NCBI GenBank assembly: GCA_020433785.1 | Contig: JAGRCC010000769.1 | Span: 1-31,896, forward strand | Direction of reading: 5' to 3' | Source: Anaerolineae bacterium | GTDB taxonomy: Bacteria > Chloroflexota > Anaerolineae > 4572-78 > J111 | Length of the DNA: 31,896 bases | Part shown: piece by piece, positions 20,401 through 30,500 of the stretch | How the letters are laid out: each line of letters begins with the position of its first letter | How positions within the stretch are numbered: the first letter of the stretch is position 1 | The notes under the pieces: model-generated | What the model saw: the letters and a program-made list of their open reading frames with translations, nothing else | Told to the model about the DNA's origin: nothing | Database searches by the model: none | Position numbers and translations under genes: made by a program

Positions 20401-23400
20401 GTTTGCTCCAGATAACCAGCCAATTTTTCCCCCAGTTCTGCCATCGAACCGGCTTCAACACTCAGACGATGAGCGAAGTGGTCGCGGCCTGTATTAGCGG
20501 TGTAGCACACATCGCTTAACTTGGTCTCAGGATTGCTTTGGATGTAATCGTAATAGCGCCGACCCAGGGTTTGCAGAGCCTGTTTACTTTTGGCCGATAA
20601 GGTCAAGAGGTGATAAGGTCGTTCGTTATAGTTTCGATTACCGTCTTTTGAGTCTGGAAAGTTTGATCGATTGGCTTCGCTTAATCGAGAGCCGGTAATT
20701 GGCCCGCTAGCCTCAGAGGGGGCTTCTTCTAAGACGAGGTGGGTATTGGTGCCGCTAAAACCAAAGGAACTAATCCCGGCAATGCGTCTTCCTGCGGGCC
20801 AAGGCGTCAATTGGGTGGGAATCTGAATAGGGAGACCTTCCCAGTTAATATGGGGGCTGGGCTGATGAAAATGCAGATGAGGCGGAATCTGATTGTGATG
20901 TAAAGCTAAGACAACTTTGATAAGACTTGCCACTCCGGCAGCGGCTTCCAGATGTCCAATATTGGTTTTCACCGAACCCACCCACAAAGGGTTCTCTCGT
21001 TGTCCAAAAACGGCACTTAAGGCTTTGATTTCTATGGGGTCCCCCAGTGATGTTCCGGTACCGTGAGCTTCGACATAGCTGATCTCAGCCGGGTTCACTT
21101 GAGCTTGTTTGAGAGCCTGACGGATGACCGCTTCTTGCGAGGGGCCATTGGGTGCAGTGAGACCACTACTCCGTCCGTCTTGATTGATCATCGAACCTCT
21201 AATTACAGCGAGAATGGTATCTCCATCGGTTTGGGCCTCAGTAAGGCGTTTCAGCACAACCATCCCGCAGCCTTCGCCGCGAACATAGCCATTGGCGGCC
21301 GCGTCAAAGGTTTTGCAACGACCATCAGGGGCTAGCATCCTGGCCTTTGAGAAGCTAATCGTACTCTCAGGACGAAGAATTAAATTCACGCCTCCAGTCA
21401 GAGCCAGATCACACTCACCTCGGCGGAGGCTGGTACAGGCTTGGTGAACAGCAACCAGCGAGGAGGAACAGGACGTATCGACTGCCAAACAAGGACCGGT
21501 TAAACCCAACGTGTAAGCTAGACGACCGGCCGCTACACTGAGCGCATTGCCGGTCGCGAGATATAAGCCATCGGCAGCGGTTTGACTCTGATTTAGAAGG
21601 TACTGATAGTCGTTGCTGGAAATACCTACAAAGACTCCGGTTGAGGTGTTAAACAAGCGACTGGGTGCCATACCGGCGACTTCCAGCGCTTCCCAACTCA
21701 CTTCAAGCAAGAGGCGCTGTTGGGGATCAAGGCTAACGGTCTCACGCGGAGAAAGACCAAAGAACTGAGCATCAAAGTGATCGACCTGGTTGAGAAAGCC
21801 TCCATAGCGGGTATTCATTTTGCCGGGGGCATCCGGGTCAGAACTAAAATAGGCCTCAATATCCCATCGCTCCGGTGGAACCTCAATGATCGCATCAATT
21901 CCATCGCGGAGTAATTGCCAGAATTGGGTTGGGGTTTCACTCGCACCGGGGAAACGACAACCCATCCCAATGATAGCTATCGGCTCATCGAAGGGTGCTA
22001 CGTTGTTTTGATAACGATGTTTGGAGTCGCGTTCTAAATTGGTTTCTACTTTCCTATGAGATGATGGAGGCCATACTTGCTCAGCTAAATGTTGGGTCAA
22101 TGCTTCCAGCGTTGGATAATCGAACAATAGTGTAGCCGACAGCGGTTGCGCCAGATTACGTTCGAGCCGATTTTTTAACTCAATGGCCATCAGGGAATCT
22201 AGCCCCAATTCCATTAACCCCTGGCGCGGAGAAATCTTTGTCTCCGCCGGCAATCCCAGTACACTCCCCGCCACAGTTTGTAGATGTTCCATTAACAAAG
22301 AAAGTTGATCTTCAGGCGAGGCTGCCGCTAGCTGTTGTCGGAAAGCAACGGTTGCTTCATCGACGGCCTTATTTGTTGATTTAAGGGGCTGAACTAACTC
22401 CGCCAGGAACGACCATTTAGACCAGTGACTGTGCTTGGCCTTGCGCCAATCAATCGGCAATACGCCAACCTGGGGCGTCTGGTCTAACAGTATCTGACCC
22501 AACACTGCTAACCCTTGTTCCGATGAGATAGTTCCGTGACCTTGGGCCTTCGACTGTGTGCTTTTTTGCCGAACGATTTCAGTGGCGGCTCCTACCTCTG
22601 ACCAAGCCCCCCAATCAATGCTCAAGGCGGGCAACCCTAACGCTCTTCGATAGTGGGCTAGGGTATCCAGAAAGGCATTGGCCGAGGCATAATTGGCTTG
22701 TCCCGGATTGCCCATGAGACCTGCCGCAGAAGAAAAGAGGATGAAAAAATCAAGAGGCAGCGCTTTGGTCAAGGCATGCAAATTCCAGGCTCCCCAAACC
22801 TTAGGCCCCAATACGGTCGCGAACCGCTCCCAAGTTTGCTGGAGAAGAGCGCCATCATCCCACACGCCGGCGGCGTGGATGATACCTCGCAGCGGGCGGC
22901 TCTGTTCCTGATCGGCGGCTTGGAGTTGCGTTAGCAGGCTTTTTACTTGCTCTTTGTCTGTAATATCGAGTTGGGCCGTGGTAACTACGGCTCCCATTTG
23001 TTTCAGTTCATCAAGTTGGGGTTGGATATCCGGCTGGGGTTGGTTTCGCCCCACCAAGACTACATGTTTGGCTCCTTGCTCTACTAACCATCGGGCAACA
23101 GTCAGGCCTAATCCGCCTAACCCTCCGGTTATTAGATAAGTGGCCTGGCCATGAATATTTCCGTTCTGTCGATGGGATACATTGAGCCTGTGGCCCGGTT
23201 GATGGCGTACCAGGCGAGCGACATAGCGACGCTGCCGGCGCACGGCCACTTGATCTTCCCGTAAGTCGGCTGAAGGCTCAGCCATGAGTTCCGCCCAAAC
23301 CGTTGTGGCCTGTTGCTCCAGAGTTTCCTCAAGATCAAGATCCAGCCGGACACACGCGAGTTCAGGATGTTCTAAGGCGATGACTCGCCCTAATCCCCAT

Positions 23401-26400
23401 AATGAGGCCTGGGCTAATCCTGTCACCTGGTCTGTAGCTACCACAGCTTGAGCGTTGCCCGTAACAAGGTATAACGATGGCGTGTGGGTTAACTCTCGGA
23501 GAAGAGCTTGTACCAACAATAAAACCGGACCACAATTGTACCGTGAGGCCGCCTCCAGCTCATCCGGATCGAACCGTGCCAGGGTATCCAAACTCCAGAG
23601 ATAAACGACGTTGTGAATAGGCGGTGCAGCAGCCAAAAGTTGCCGATAACCTGCTGGATCATCAGGTTGAATGGTGAAGGCGTTAACGGTTTGCTGCTGG
23701 TATGGGTCGTTTGCATAAACCAAAATCGGGTGATCACCTTGTTGTTCTAGCCTTGTAGCCAGCATGGCTCCCAAGCCAGCTTGATCGGCAAAGATCAACC
23801 AGCATTGCTGCTGTGGGTGAGAAACTGTTTTATCCACCTGCGCCATCGTCATGACATGATCGGATGGGGTGTTGGTGATCGAGGCATCGACGAGGGGGTG
23901 ATGCTGCCATTCCACCGTATACAACCACTTCAGCCACGGATCAGCACCCGGTAAAACCTCCGATTCTACGGGTCGTGTCTCAAAGCCGATAATCTCCATG
24001 AGGATATGGCCGGCTGCATCCAGCAACTGGATATCCCATTTATGGTGATCGATCTGGCGAGCGTAGCACCACCATTCCCGGCCCTTAATCGGCTCGTATA
24101 GCTGCAAGGCGGCTATGGTAAAAGGGAGTTGCGATGCTTCGTTCTTAGACTCACGATGAGTTGCCCCTGTTACATGAAGGCACGTATCCAACAGACCGGG
24201 GTGAATAACATAGCCGGACAGGCTTGGTATAACCTCAGGCATACTCAATTTGCCCAAGGCTTCCCCGTCACCGCGCCAAAGTTGATTGAGCCAGCGGAAG
24301 CTTGGCCCCAGCACAATGTGTCTTTGGCTTAAGGCCTGGTATAAGCTGTCAACTGAAACCGCTTCTGTACAGCGTTCTTGCAAAGTATGCAATGTGATTG
24401 CCGCCGGTTTTATGCCATTGGCTGGCATTAACCGTCCTGTCGCATGGCGTGTTGGGTTCTCGTGCCCATCGGCGTCTGTTAGGCTAATGATCTGAAAGTC
24501 GCCTTTTGCCTCCACATCCTCTGCCTCGGTTTGCTTGAAGATAAGCTGAACGGTGCGTTCATCATCCGTTGGCACGATAAGCATCTCAGGAAAGAGTATA
24601 TCCGTTAGCTGGTAATTGAGGGTATTGAAAGCCAACTCAGTGCCATTTAGAGCCATGGCCAAATGACCGGTTCCCGGTACAACGACTGCATCATATACAT
24701 AATGATCAGCCAGAAACGGCCAGGATTCGGTGCTAACCAAGGCCTCAAGGACAATTTCTTTGAGCAGAGGCGACTTAGTCATTTTGTCAATCAGGGGACG
24801 GAGCGATCCCTGCTCACGTTTATCGGCGACTTTTTCAATCCAATATCGACGACGTTGAAAGGGATAATTTGGCAAGATGACCTTGCGTTGTCTACGACTG
24901 GGAGGAGTAGCATTATTTTCAAAACTGTGCCAATCTACCTCAACGCCGCGTACATATAATTCCCCCAAACTCGCCAATATCTGCTGCCAATCATGCTTTC
25001 CTTCATCTAAGCTAGGCAACCAGCATAGGGTTCGGAGGTCCCCATCAGCTTTATGGTTAACCTGTGGTTGCGTATCTATATGGGCCAAACCCTGTGGGCT
25101 TAAACCGAGTAGAGTCGGCTTTGGTCCTACCTCTATAAAGATGTTTACCCCGCTCTGATGAAGGGTTTCCATTCCTTGGGCGAAACGAATCTGGTGGCGA
25201 AGGTGCTTGACCCAATATTCCGGTTGACAAATCTCTTCACCGATTATTTGTCCCGTCACATTGGAGACAAACTTAATTTGCGGGGGAGCGTAGTTGATTT
25301 CACGGGCACGTTGCTCAAATTCGGTTAGTAATGGTTCCACCGAAGGTGAATCAAAAGCATGCGAGACCGGTTCGATGATACTGTTCTCCTCGGTTGTTGT
25401 CGTCACCTTTAGATCGTTTTGGGGCAGGGCTTGCATCAATCGACCCCGAGCAGCGACAAGTTTCAAGCCATCCTCAAGGCTAAAAACACCGGCGACGCAA
25501 GCCGCAACATACTCACCCAGGCTATGCCCCATGACCCAATCCGGCTGTACGCCCCACGAGAGCCAAAGTTGCGCTAATGCATATTCCAAGGTGAAAAGGG
25601 CCGGTTGGGTGTAGGCGGTTTGGGAGATTAGGGGTCGGAGACCTGTCCTGAGCGAAGCCGAAGGATCAGAGACTGGAGACTGGAGATTCGAGATTGATGA
25701 TTGGAGACTGCCACTTGGTCGATTAGGGTAGAGGATTTCCAATAGAGGTACATCGAGGTAAGCATCGAGTATTTGGGCGCAGCGGTCCAGGGTTTGGCGA
25801 AAGATCGGATGAGTTTGATAAAGATCGCGGCCCATATTCATATACTGCGAGCCTTGCCCGCTGAAGAGGAACGCAATTTTAGGGCGAGGTGGGCCTGAGA
25901 CCTGTCCGTGGCTGTAGCCTGTAGATTGTTGGCCGACGGCGAAATCTTGCAAAGACTGGCGCAAATCGTTAGGCGTCTCAGCGATGACGGCCAGCCGGTG
26001 ACTGAAATGGGATCGACCTGTATTAGCGGTAAAGCAAATATCAGCCAGATTTTGGGTAGATGACCCGGCCAAATACGCTGCATAACGTTCAGCTAAAGCC
26101 AGTAAAGCCATCTCGCTTTTGGCCGAAAGGGTTAAGAGGTGCCCAGACTGCCCTAATGGCGGCTCGATTCCGGAGAGGTCACCGGCGCTTTCGCGTTCCT
26201 CTACCTTGGCCGGCCCTTCGCTCAAAATCAGATGGACATTCGTTCCGCTCATCCCAAAGGAACTTATCCCGGCTACGCGCGGTTGGTCAGGCCAGGGGGT
26301 TAGTTGAAGTGGCACCTGAAGCGGGAGTTTTTGCCAGGGGATATGCGGATTGGGGTGGTTAAGGTTGATCTGAGGTGGAATGTGTTGATGCTGTAGGCTT

Positions 26401-27590
26401 AAAATGCTTTTGATCAAGCCGGCGATACCGGCCGCTGACTCCAGGTGTCCAAAATTCGCCTTGACCGAACCAATGAACAAGGGTGTCTGTCGATCTGTTC
26501 CCAACACTCGGTTTAGGGCCTGAACTTCGATGGGATCCCCTAAGATCGTTCCGGTTCCGTGCGTTTCTACATAGTGCACCTCGTCCGGTCGGAGCCTGGC
26601 TTTAGTCAGTGCTTGACGAATGACCGCTTCTTGGGCCAGCGCGTTGGGGGCGGTCAGACCATTGCTTGGCCCGTCGTGGTTGACCGCCGAGCCACGAATG
26701 AGCGCCAGAATATTGTCGCCGGCGGCCACCGCTGCGGAGAGGGGTTTGAGTACGATAATGCCACAGCCTTCTCCGCGACCATAGCCGTCCGCAGCAGCAT
26801 CGAAGGTTTTGCAGCGGCCATCGGGGGCCAGGGCTTTCATTTTACAAAAACTGATCGTCGCCTCCGGAGATAGGATAAGGTTGACCCCTCCGGCCAAGGC
26901 TAAGTCACACTCTCCCAGGCGTAAACTTTGGCAAGCCAGATGAACCGCCAGTAATGACGACGAACAAGCGGTATCAAGCTGCATGGTTGGCCCCTGGAGC
27001 CCTAACACATATGATAACCGGCCAATCGCGACGCTGCGAGCATTTCCTAAGCTGCTATAAGCATCGATGGTGGTCAGGTCAGACTTCACATTCAGACTGG
27101 CGTAATCATCGTACGAAAGCCCCATAAAAACACCGGTCTGACTGCCTTTTAGCCGCTCGGCGGCTAATCCGGCGTTTTCTAACGCTTCCCACGCGACCTC
27201 CAGTAGCAGACGTTGCTGGGGATCCATCCCAACCGCTTCACGAGGCGAGATACCGAAAAAAGTGGGATCGAATTGATCGACCTCATCTACGAAGCCGCCA
27301 TAGCGGGTATACATTTTCCCCGGCGTGTCCGGGTCCGGATCGTAGAACTCTTCAACATCCCAACGGCCTGTCGGAATCTCGGTAACGGCATCGACCCCAT
27401 TCACTAACATATCCCAAAACGCCTCGGGCGTGTTGGCCCCTCCCGGAAATCGGCAAGCCATACCAATAACCGCAATCGGTTCACGCTGTTTATTTTCGAT
27501 GGCTTCAAGTTTGGCCCGCATCTGCCTCAATTGTAGGATGGCATCGGCCAATAGCGCTTGCTGATTAGTTGAGGGGGTTGCTTGACTCAT
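14415..27590 (-). CDS. Two-module type I polyketide synthase (KS-AT-DH-KR-ACP / KS-AT-DH-cMT-ER-KR-ACP)
   Basis: 4391 residues. It should extend the acyl chain from the FAAL-ACAD-ACP protein twice. Module 1: KS about 38-465 (Cys209 in DTACSSS), AT about 572-860 (Ser690 in GHSLGEY), DH about 935-1190 (His963), KR with Rossmann part about 1482-1690 (GGLGGLG, Tyr1634, a WDD motif suggesting B-type), ACP Ser1799. Module 2: KS about 1867-2295 (Cys2041 in DTSCSSS), AT about 2415-2620 (Ser2519 in GHSGGEY), DH about 2740-3015 (His2775, [10 protein letters not shown]), C-methyltransferase about 3080-3390 (EVGAGTGG, Glu3251), ER about 3650-3960 ([10 protein letters not shown] from 3790), KR about 3977-4190, ACP Ser4289. 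Three defects are visible: AT1 and AT2 lack about 46 and 63 internal residues, AT2 has no catalytic His, and KR2 has His4124 in place of Tyr. The N-terminal helix ([20 protein letters not shown]) and C-terminal tail ([15 protein letters not shown]) look like docking elements. No clear Shine-Dalgarno site precedes the ATG, so translation is probably coupled to the gene 5 bases upstream. Confidence 0.95.
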   Translation of the reverse strand: MSQATPSTNQQALLADAILQLRQMRAKLEAIENKQREPIAVIGMACRFPGGANTPEAFWDMLVNGVDAVTEIPTGRWDVEEFYDPDPDTPGKMYTRYGGFVDEVDQFDPTFFGISPREAVGMDPQQRLLLEVAWEALENAGLAAERLKGSQTGVFMGLSYDDYASLNVKSDLTTIDAYSSLGNARSVAIGRLSYVLGLQGPTMQLDTACSSSLLAVHLACQSLRLGECDLALAGGVNLILSPEATISFCKMKALAPDGRCKTFDAAADGYGRGEGCGIIVLKPLSAAVAAGDNILALIRGSAVNHDGPSNGLTAPNALAQEAVIRQALTKARLRPDEVHYVETHGTGTILGDPIEVQALNRVLGTDRQTPLFIGSVKANFGHLESAAGIAGLIKSILSLQHQHIPPQINLNHPNPHIPWQKLPLQVPLQLTPWPDQPRVAGISSFGMSGTNVHLILSEGPAKVEERESAGDLSGIEPPLGQSGHLLTLSAKSEMALLALAERYAAYLAGSSTQNLADICFTANTGRSHFSHRLAVIAETPNDLRQSLQDFAVGQQSTGYSHGQVSGPPRPKIAFLFSGQGSQYMNMGRDLYQTHPIFRQTLDRCAQILDAYLDVPLLEILYPNRPSGSLQSSISNLQSPVSDPSASLRTGLRPLISQTAYTQPALFTLEYALAQLWLSWGVQPDWVMGHSLGEYVAACVAGVFSLEDGLKLVAARGRLMQALPQNDLKVTTTTEENSIIEPVSHAFDSPSVEPLLTEFEQRAREINYAPPQIKFVSNVTGQIIGEEICQPEYWVKHLRHQIRFAQGMETLHQSGVNIFIEVGPKPTLLGLSPQGLAHIDTQPQVNHKADGDLRTLCWLPSLDEGKHDWQQILASLGELYVRGVEVDWHSFENNATPPSRRQRKVILPNYPFQRRRYWIEKVADKREQGSLRPLIDKMTKSPLLKEIVLEALVSTESWPFLADHYVYDAVVVPGTGHLAMALNGTELAFNTLNYQLTDILFPEMLIVPTDDERTVQLIFKQTEAEDVEAKGDFQIISLTDADGHENPTRHATGRLMPANGIKPAAITLHTLQERCTEAVSVDSLYQALSQRHIVLGPSFRWLNQLWRGDGEALGKLSMPEVIPSLSGYVIHPGLLDTCLHVTGATHRESKNEASQLPFTIAALQLYEPIKGREWWCYARQIDHHKWDIQLLDAAGHILMEIIGFETRPVESEVLPGADPWLKWLYTVEWQHHPLVDASITNTPSDHVMTMAQVDKTVSHPQQQCWLIFADQAGLGAMLATRLEQQGDHPILVYANDPYQQQTVNAFTIQPDDPAGYRQLLAAAPPIHNVVYLWSLDTLARFDPDELEAASRYNCGPVLLLVQALLRELTHTPSLYLVTGNAQAVVATDQVTGLAQASLWGLGRVIALEHPELACVRLDLDLEETLEQQATTVWAELMAEPSADLREDQVAVRRQRRYVARLVRHQPGHRLNVSHRQNGNIHGQATYLITGGLGGLGLTVARWLVEQGAKHVVLVGRNQPQPDIQPQLDELKQMGAVVTTAQLDITDKEQVKSLLTQLQAADQEQSRPLRGIIHAAGVWDDGALLQQTWERFATVLGPKVWGAWNLHALTKALPLDFFILFSSAAGLMGNPGQANYASANAFLDTLAHYRRALGLPALSIDWGAWSEVGAATEIVRQKSTQSKAQGHGTISSEQGLAVLGQILLDQTPQVGVLPIDWRKAKHSHWSKWSFLAELVQPLKSTNKAVDEATVAFRQQLAAASPEDQLSLLMEHLQTVAGSVLGLPAETKISPRQGLMELGLDSLMAIELKNRLERNLAQPLSATLLFDYPTLEALTQHLAEQVWPPSSHRKVETNLERDSKHRYQNNVAPFDEPIAIIGMGCRFPGASETPTQFWQLLRDGIDAIIEVPPERWDIEAYFSSDPDAPGKMNTRYGGFLNQVDHFDAQFFGLSPRETVSLDPQQRLLLEVSWEALEVAGMAPSRLFNTSTGVFVGISSNDYQYLLNQSQTAADGLYLATGNALSVAAGRLAYTLGLTGPCLAVDTSCSSSLVAVHQACTSLRRGECDLALTGGVNLILRPESTISFSKARMLAPDGRCKTFDAAANGYVRGEGCGMVVLKRLTEAQTDGDTILAVIRGSMINQDGRSSGLTAPNGPSQEAVIRQALKQAQVNPAEISYVEAHGTGTSLGDPIEIKALSAVFGQRENPLWVGSVKTNIGHLEAAAGVASLIKVVLALHHNQIPPHLHFHQPSPHINWEGLPIQIPTQLTPWPAGRRIAGISSFGFSGTNTHLVLEEAPSEASGPITGSRLSEANRSNFPDSKDGNRNYNERPYHLLTLSAKSKQALQTLGRRYYDYIQSNPETKLSDVCYTANTGRDHFAHRLSVEAGSMAELGEKLAGYLEQTGQSSVSTGYAPEHSAMPQIAFLFTGQGAQYVDMGRELYETQPTFRQVIDRCDRLLRPYLNQSLLLILYPKAQVSAEADTASYAKSKINEAIYAQSALFALEYALATLWQSWGVKPTWVMGHSGGEYVAACVAGVFSLEDALKLITMQGRLMQTLPQNGTMVAVEANQNRVAEFEQIASEIKYTPPKIKLISNVTGREVGDEVCRPEYWAKHMRETVHFAAGMETLHQAGVNIFIELGPNPTLLDLGQECLTKLSPPNQFDDKDDSTHKHPLWLPSLRQGQSDWQQILASLGTLYVNGLEIDWLGFDDDAVVNGKNRHKVILPCYPFERQRYWVAPAKQSHAHTSLRPLIDTMTKSPVLQNIIFETLFNSETWPFLVDHQVYGTVVLPGACQLAMILNGVDLAFAGQAYRLEDILFPEMLVVPSGENCPVQLILTSAEDPTSNQPMQLQLISLADATGNEKLATHTTGSVMFKSGQRPAPVSLDALRDRFSETILVESLYQALAEHQIALGPSFRWLQQTWRGQGETLGRLRTPEGIENLSGYVLHPGLLDACFQVAGLTYYETELAEPQLPFAIAALHVYQSPNGTEWWCHAHQSDQYKWDLHLFDATGQLLVQIVGFESRSAKPDALLSTKPWSNWLYDVQWQMRPLFGLLPDYLPRLTDIHPSLTDKTNALLAEADLSRYQEVQAHLDTISLDYLLVALTKSGFTFQPNTRWSTQQLAQQLGVIPRYHRLLHRLLEMLAEADILHQTGETWQVARVPQVGSGQHTAQPLRECYGDMAQAELILLERCATKLSEVWRGVQDPLELLFPNGDIETATQIYQASPGARVMNQVVQQAVLTAIEHLPTERGLRILEVGAGTGGTTAWLLPSLPATQTEYVFTDIGSSFLTQAQEKFADFDFILYQVLDIEQSPIEQGFEPHQYDLIIAANVLHATQDLKESLAHIQQLLAPGGLLILWEGTTRSRWIDLTFGLTEGWWRFADERRDYPLLTTSQWQNLLLACGFQSAIAVPDEPGLAQPLGQTVIIAQAGETSTPQKRVWLLLADSGGVGEALATTVHQAGDSPILVYAGEHYQQQDEFTFSIRADMIDDYGLLLAAVPPIEQIVHLWSLDNMVTTSASIELEAACRRGCGTVLTLVQALAQSPTLQPPKLGLITRDVQQITSADRAVGLAQASLWGLGRVIVSEHPEWRCVCLDLDGSEAIAIQANMLWAELKTASTFSPREDQVSLRQGRRYVARLARYSISELLNVPDEPFQLTITQRGSIDNLTLQPRHRRQPGPGEVEIRVKATGLNFIDVLDVLGAAPYDRNNELGGECAGEIIAVGPGVDSLRPGDRVIALAPNCFSQYITISADWAFPLPNTLTFAEGATLFVNFLTAYYALSQLAHISAGDKVLIHAATGGTGLAAVQIALQAGAKIFATTSPGKQEALKSLGIEYIYNSRTLDFADHVLRDTDGQGVDIVLNALTGAGFVAKSLATLASGGVFLEIAGREVWSVDEVRHSRPDVRYHLINMRQVMQQHPAEVRAILEDILQQVEKGCLKPLPQTSFPIEKAIDAFRYIQQAKHIGKVIITPTITQTKAIQSEATYLITGGLGGLGLAVARWLVEQGAGHVALLGRNQPGPDTQNTLTELEKLGAKITIAQADVSNIEQLRTVLERIETTYPLRGVIHAAGVLDDGGLQQLSWERFAKVLAPKVWGAWNLHQLTQTQSLDFFVLFASGAGLMGNPGQANHAAANTFLDTLAHYRQSLGLPALSIDWGVWSEVGVKAKLAQREKDWLQSQGQGSIPLKRGLAVLDYLLSQEVPQVGVLPIDWRKVGRDQQLERSFLADLVEPTGTVKPSFDEPALDFRKQLKNTPLDDRYPLLMRHLQTATAKVLGMSAEIEIDPRQGLMEMGLDSLMAIELRNYLARSLGYQLSATLLFNYPTLESLADYLTQEILAPVFSTQEEPAPTSPASPVSEPLDRQATSTLESQTPSEIEKFSQDELLAFISEKFKQHISS
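25623..25710. repeat. Dispersed-repeat insertion inside AT1
   Basis: The segment contains a degenerate GGAGACTGGAGA series (about 25670-25710) and a second, unrelated repeat starting CCTGTCCTGAGCGAAGCCG at 25642. It is translated in frame as a low-complexity stretch ([16 protein letters not shown], then [10 protein letters not shown]) of about 25 residues between the LEILYP and TQPALF parts of AT1. I recall both elements as common dispersed repeats in Chloroflexota-like genomes, but have not searched. Confidence 0.7.
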
Positions 27591-27595
27591 AAGGA

Positions 27596-30500
27596 TTATG
27601 GCTTCTGTTTGGTGAGAGAAAGTTCTGAGGCCAACATATTTACTAACTCTGCCTCGGACAAGCCGCTCAGATCCTCATCAGAAGAACGGTCAAGATTCTT
27701 AGGATTGACCGGGTCAGACGGTGGATTCTCTAAACCGATGAGTTCGTTGGCTAGAAAGTGGGCCAATGTCTCGATGGTTGGATAATGCCAGGGTAAGGTC
27801 GTCTCGATCGATGTCCCGGCCGGGGTGAGCCAATTCTCTAAGTCATCAGCCAATTCTATTGCCATCAGCGAGTCCAGGCCATACTCTGCAAAGGCTTTTT
27901 CCGGAGAAATAGAACTTGGGGATACACGTAATTCCTTGCTTAACCAATCGATTAGCCAATTTTCAATGGTCTCAGCCAGATGGGAATGTGACTGACCCAG
28001 CGGCGGCTGTTCTGCCGCTATTGAACCGTCTTGAACTGCCGGTTTCACTTCTGCCGGTCCTGAGGGGTTGATTGACAAGAGACCATCTAGCGTATGGTCT
28101 TCACCGGCTAATGTTTGTTCCAAAAGGCCGATTGTCTCCGTATACCCTGTGATCACGTCGGAGACGATCTGGGCCCCGGCCAACATCGCTGATGGTGGTG
28201 TGTAGGTTAGGGCTTGGAGCAACTTCTGTTCAAAGCGTTGTTTCGCCCACTCCACCGCCTGACCTAGTTCTTGGCTGGCTCGGTGATTATGGGATTCTTG
28301 GACAGCGGCCCACAGCAGGGCAAAAGCGGTAATTTCACCCAACAAAAAATGGGTCCAACGGATAGCCGTATTATGGTCCACCAAGCGAATTTTGCCGCCG
28401 CGATACCGTTCTGTTACTTGGTCGATAGCCGCAGCCCACTTTTCAGCCACCGAGGCGGCGCCCATTTGTTTCTCTAATAATTGACGAATGGCTGCCCGAT
28501 TATTGACAACACTCGACCCAAGAAAGATGGTCAACGTTTCTGTAGGCCCTTCAAAGATGCGCAAGAGGCGGGCATCGCGCAGCAACTGAGGCGCGATATT
28601 CGTTTCGATATACCCCCTTCCCCCTAGCAGTTGCACCAGGTGGTCGGCCGACTGATAGAGAAATTCAGGCCCTAAAATTTTACAGGCCATACAGGCCTCA
28701 TTCGGCACGGTCTGACCCTGATCGAATAAGCGGACGAGTTTGGTCGTGAGAGTTTCGATAGTCACAATAGCCGCTGTTAAATCATTCAAACGGGCCAGAG
28801 TCACGGGATTATCTAATAGCCGTCCTGTGGAGACCGAGCGCCGTTCCGCATAGCGTAACATTAACTGGGCACAACGTTTCATCGCCCCCACGCTCATCAT
28901 ACCGAACCCAAGGCGACTGAGCATCATAGCATCTTGCGCAACCGCCATCCCTTGACCGACTTCACCCAATAAACTGTCCGATCCGACCAGAACATCATTG
29001 AAGTATAGACTGTTTTGGACGACACCACGCATGCCCATCGTTAGTGCTTCCGGTCCTTGAGTCAACCCTTTCGCCCCTTGCGGCACCACGAACCCTGTTA
29101 TGCCTAAAGGCTGCCGGTTGCTATCCATAAGCTGCGCAAATACATTGATGACTCCGGCCCAAGAACCGGAACCAATCCAGACTTTCTGACCCCGCAAAAG
29201 CCATTGACCGTCACCGGCCGGTACAGCCGTTGTGGATATCGCTCTTGGGTTGGAGCCGGCTCCGGGTTCGGTCAGCGCGAAGGCAGACAGTTGACGGCCT
29301 TCAGCCAGTAACGGCAGATATTTGTCTTGAACGTCCGGCTTGGCATATTTTAGAATAGGTCGGGTACCCAGCGCGTGGTGGACGCCGACAAACGTAGTTA
29401 AGGTGAGATCGATCGCGGCTAACTGTTCGAACACGCGTAGCGCATCAAAAAGGGTCAACCCCAACCCACCATATTGCTCCGGTACCTGCAAGCCTAACAG
29501 ACCTTGATTGCCAAAATCCAGCACAATGTAAGGGGGGATGCAACGACGTTCATCAATAAGACGCGAGTTTATACGGGTATTGGCATACTCACGCAGCCAA
29601 GTGATTAACGTGTCGGCCCGGACTCGGCTTTGATCGACAGAAATTTCGGGTGGTCGTATTTGGTGCTGGTGATTCGTTGTCATATCATTTTCTCCATAGG
29701 ATAACGACTTTTGATCCTTGATCCTGGTTTGAGGGTTATCGAGAGCCAACGTCTCTAATTGGTCGTTTAGGAATTTTTCACGGCAAGCATAGCGTTGAAT
29801 TTTGCCGCTCGATGTTTTGGAAATGGTGGCCGGTTTGAGCAAGGCAATCGCATAGACTTGTAGCTCGTGCGCCTCTGAGACGGCCCGGCGAATATGGTCA
29901 AAAAGTTGAGTAGCATCAAACTGCCGAAGATGTGTCCGCGTCACTTCATGCACAATAACCAGCCGCTCTTCTCCGGCCTCCTCAATGGTGAACACGGCCC
30001 CGCCGCCGGCCTGGAGAGATGGATGGCTCTCTTCTACCGTTAACTCAATATCTTGCGGGTAATGGTTTTGTCCTCGGATGATGATGACATCTTTGAGCCG
30101 ACCGGTGACAAATAGCTGACCATCTTTGATAAAGCCCAAATCGCCGGTGCGCAAGAACGGTCCTTCACCCGTGTCCGCCAAGTAAGCTTCAAAGGTCTCT
30201 TGAGTCGGCTCTGGTCGCTGCCAGTAACCTTGGGCCACGTTTGGCCCGGCGATCCATATCTCTCCCAGTTGATCGGGCTGACAGGGGGTTCGTGTTTCAG
30301 GATTGGCAATAACAATATGTTGATCTAACCAACTTTGCCCGCTACTGACCAAGGTGTGGGCCGTTTCCCCTGTTTTGGCTACCACTTGATTTTGGGCCAG
30401 CGCTGTCTTATCGACCGAATAGGTTTCAGGTTGTGCTTTGGCAAGCCCGCCCGAAACGAACAATGTCGCTTCGGCCAATCCATAACAGGGATAAAGCGCT

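Noticed and set aside
20660..20700. Short inverted TCGATT/AATCGA pair in the KS2-AT2 linker as another inserted element
   Set aside because: Six-base arms are expected by chance and the linker length is similar to the other modules.
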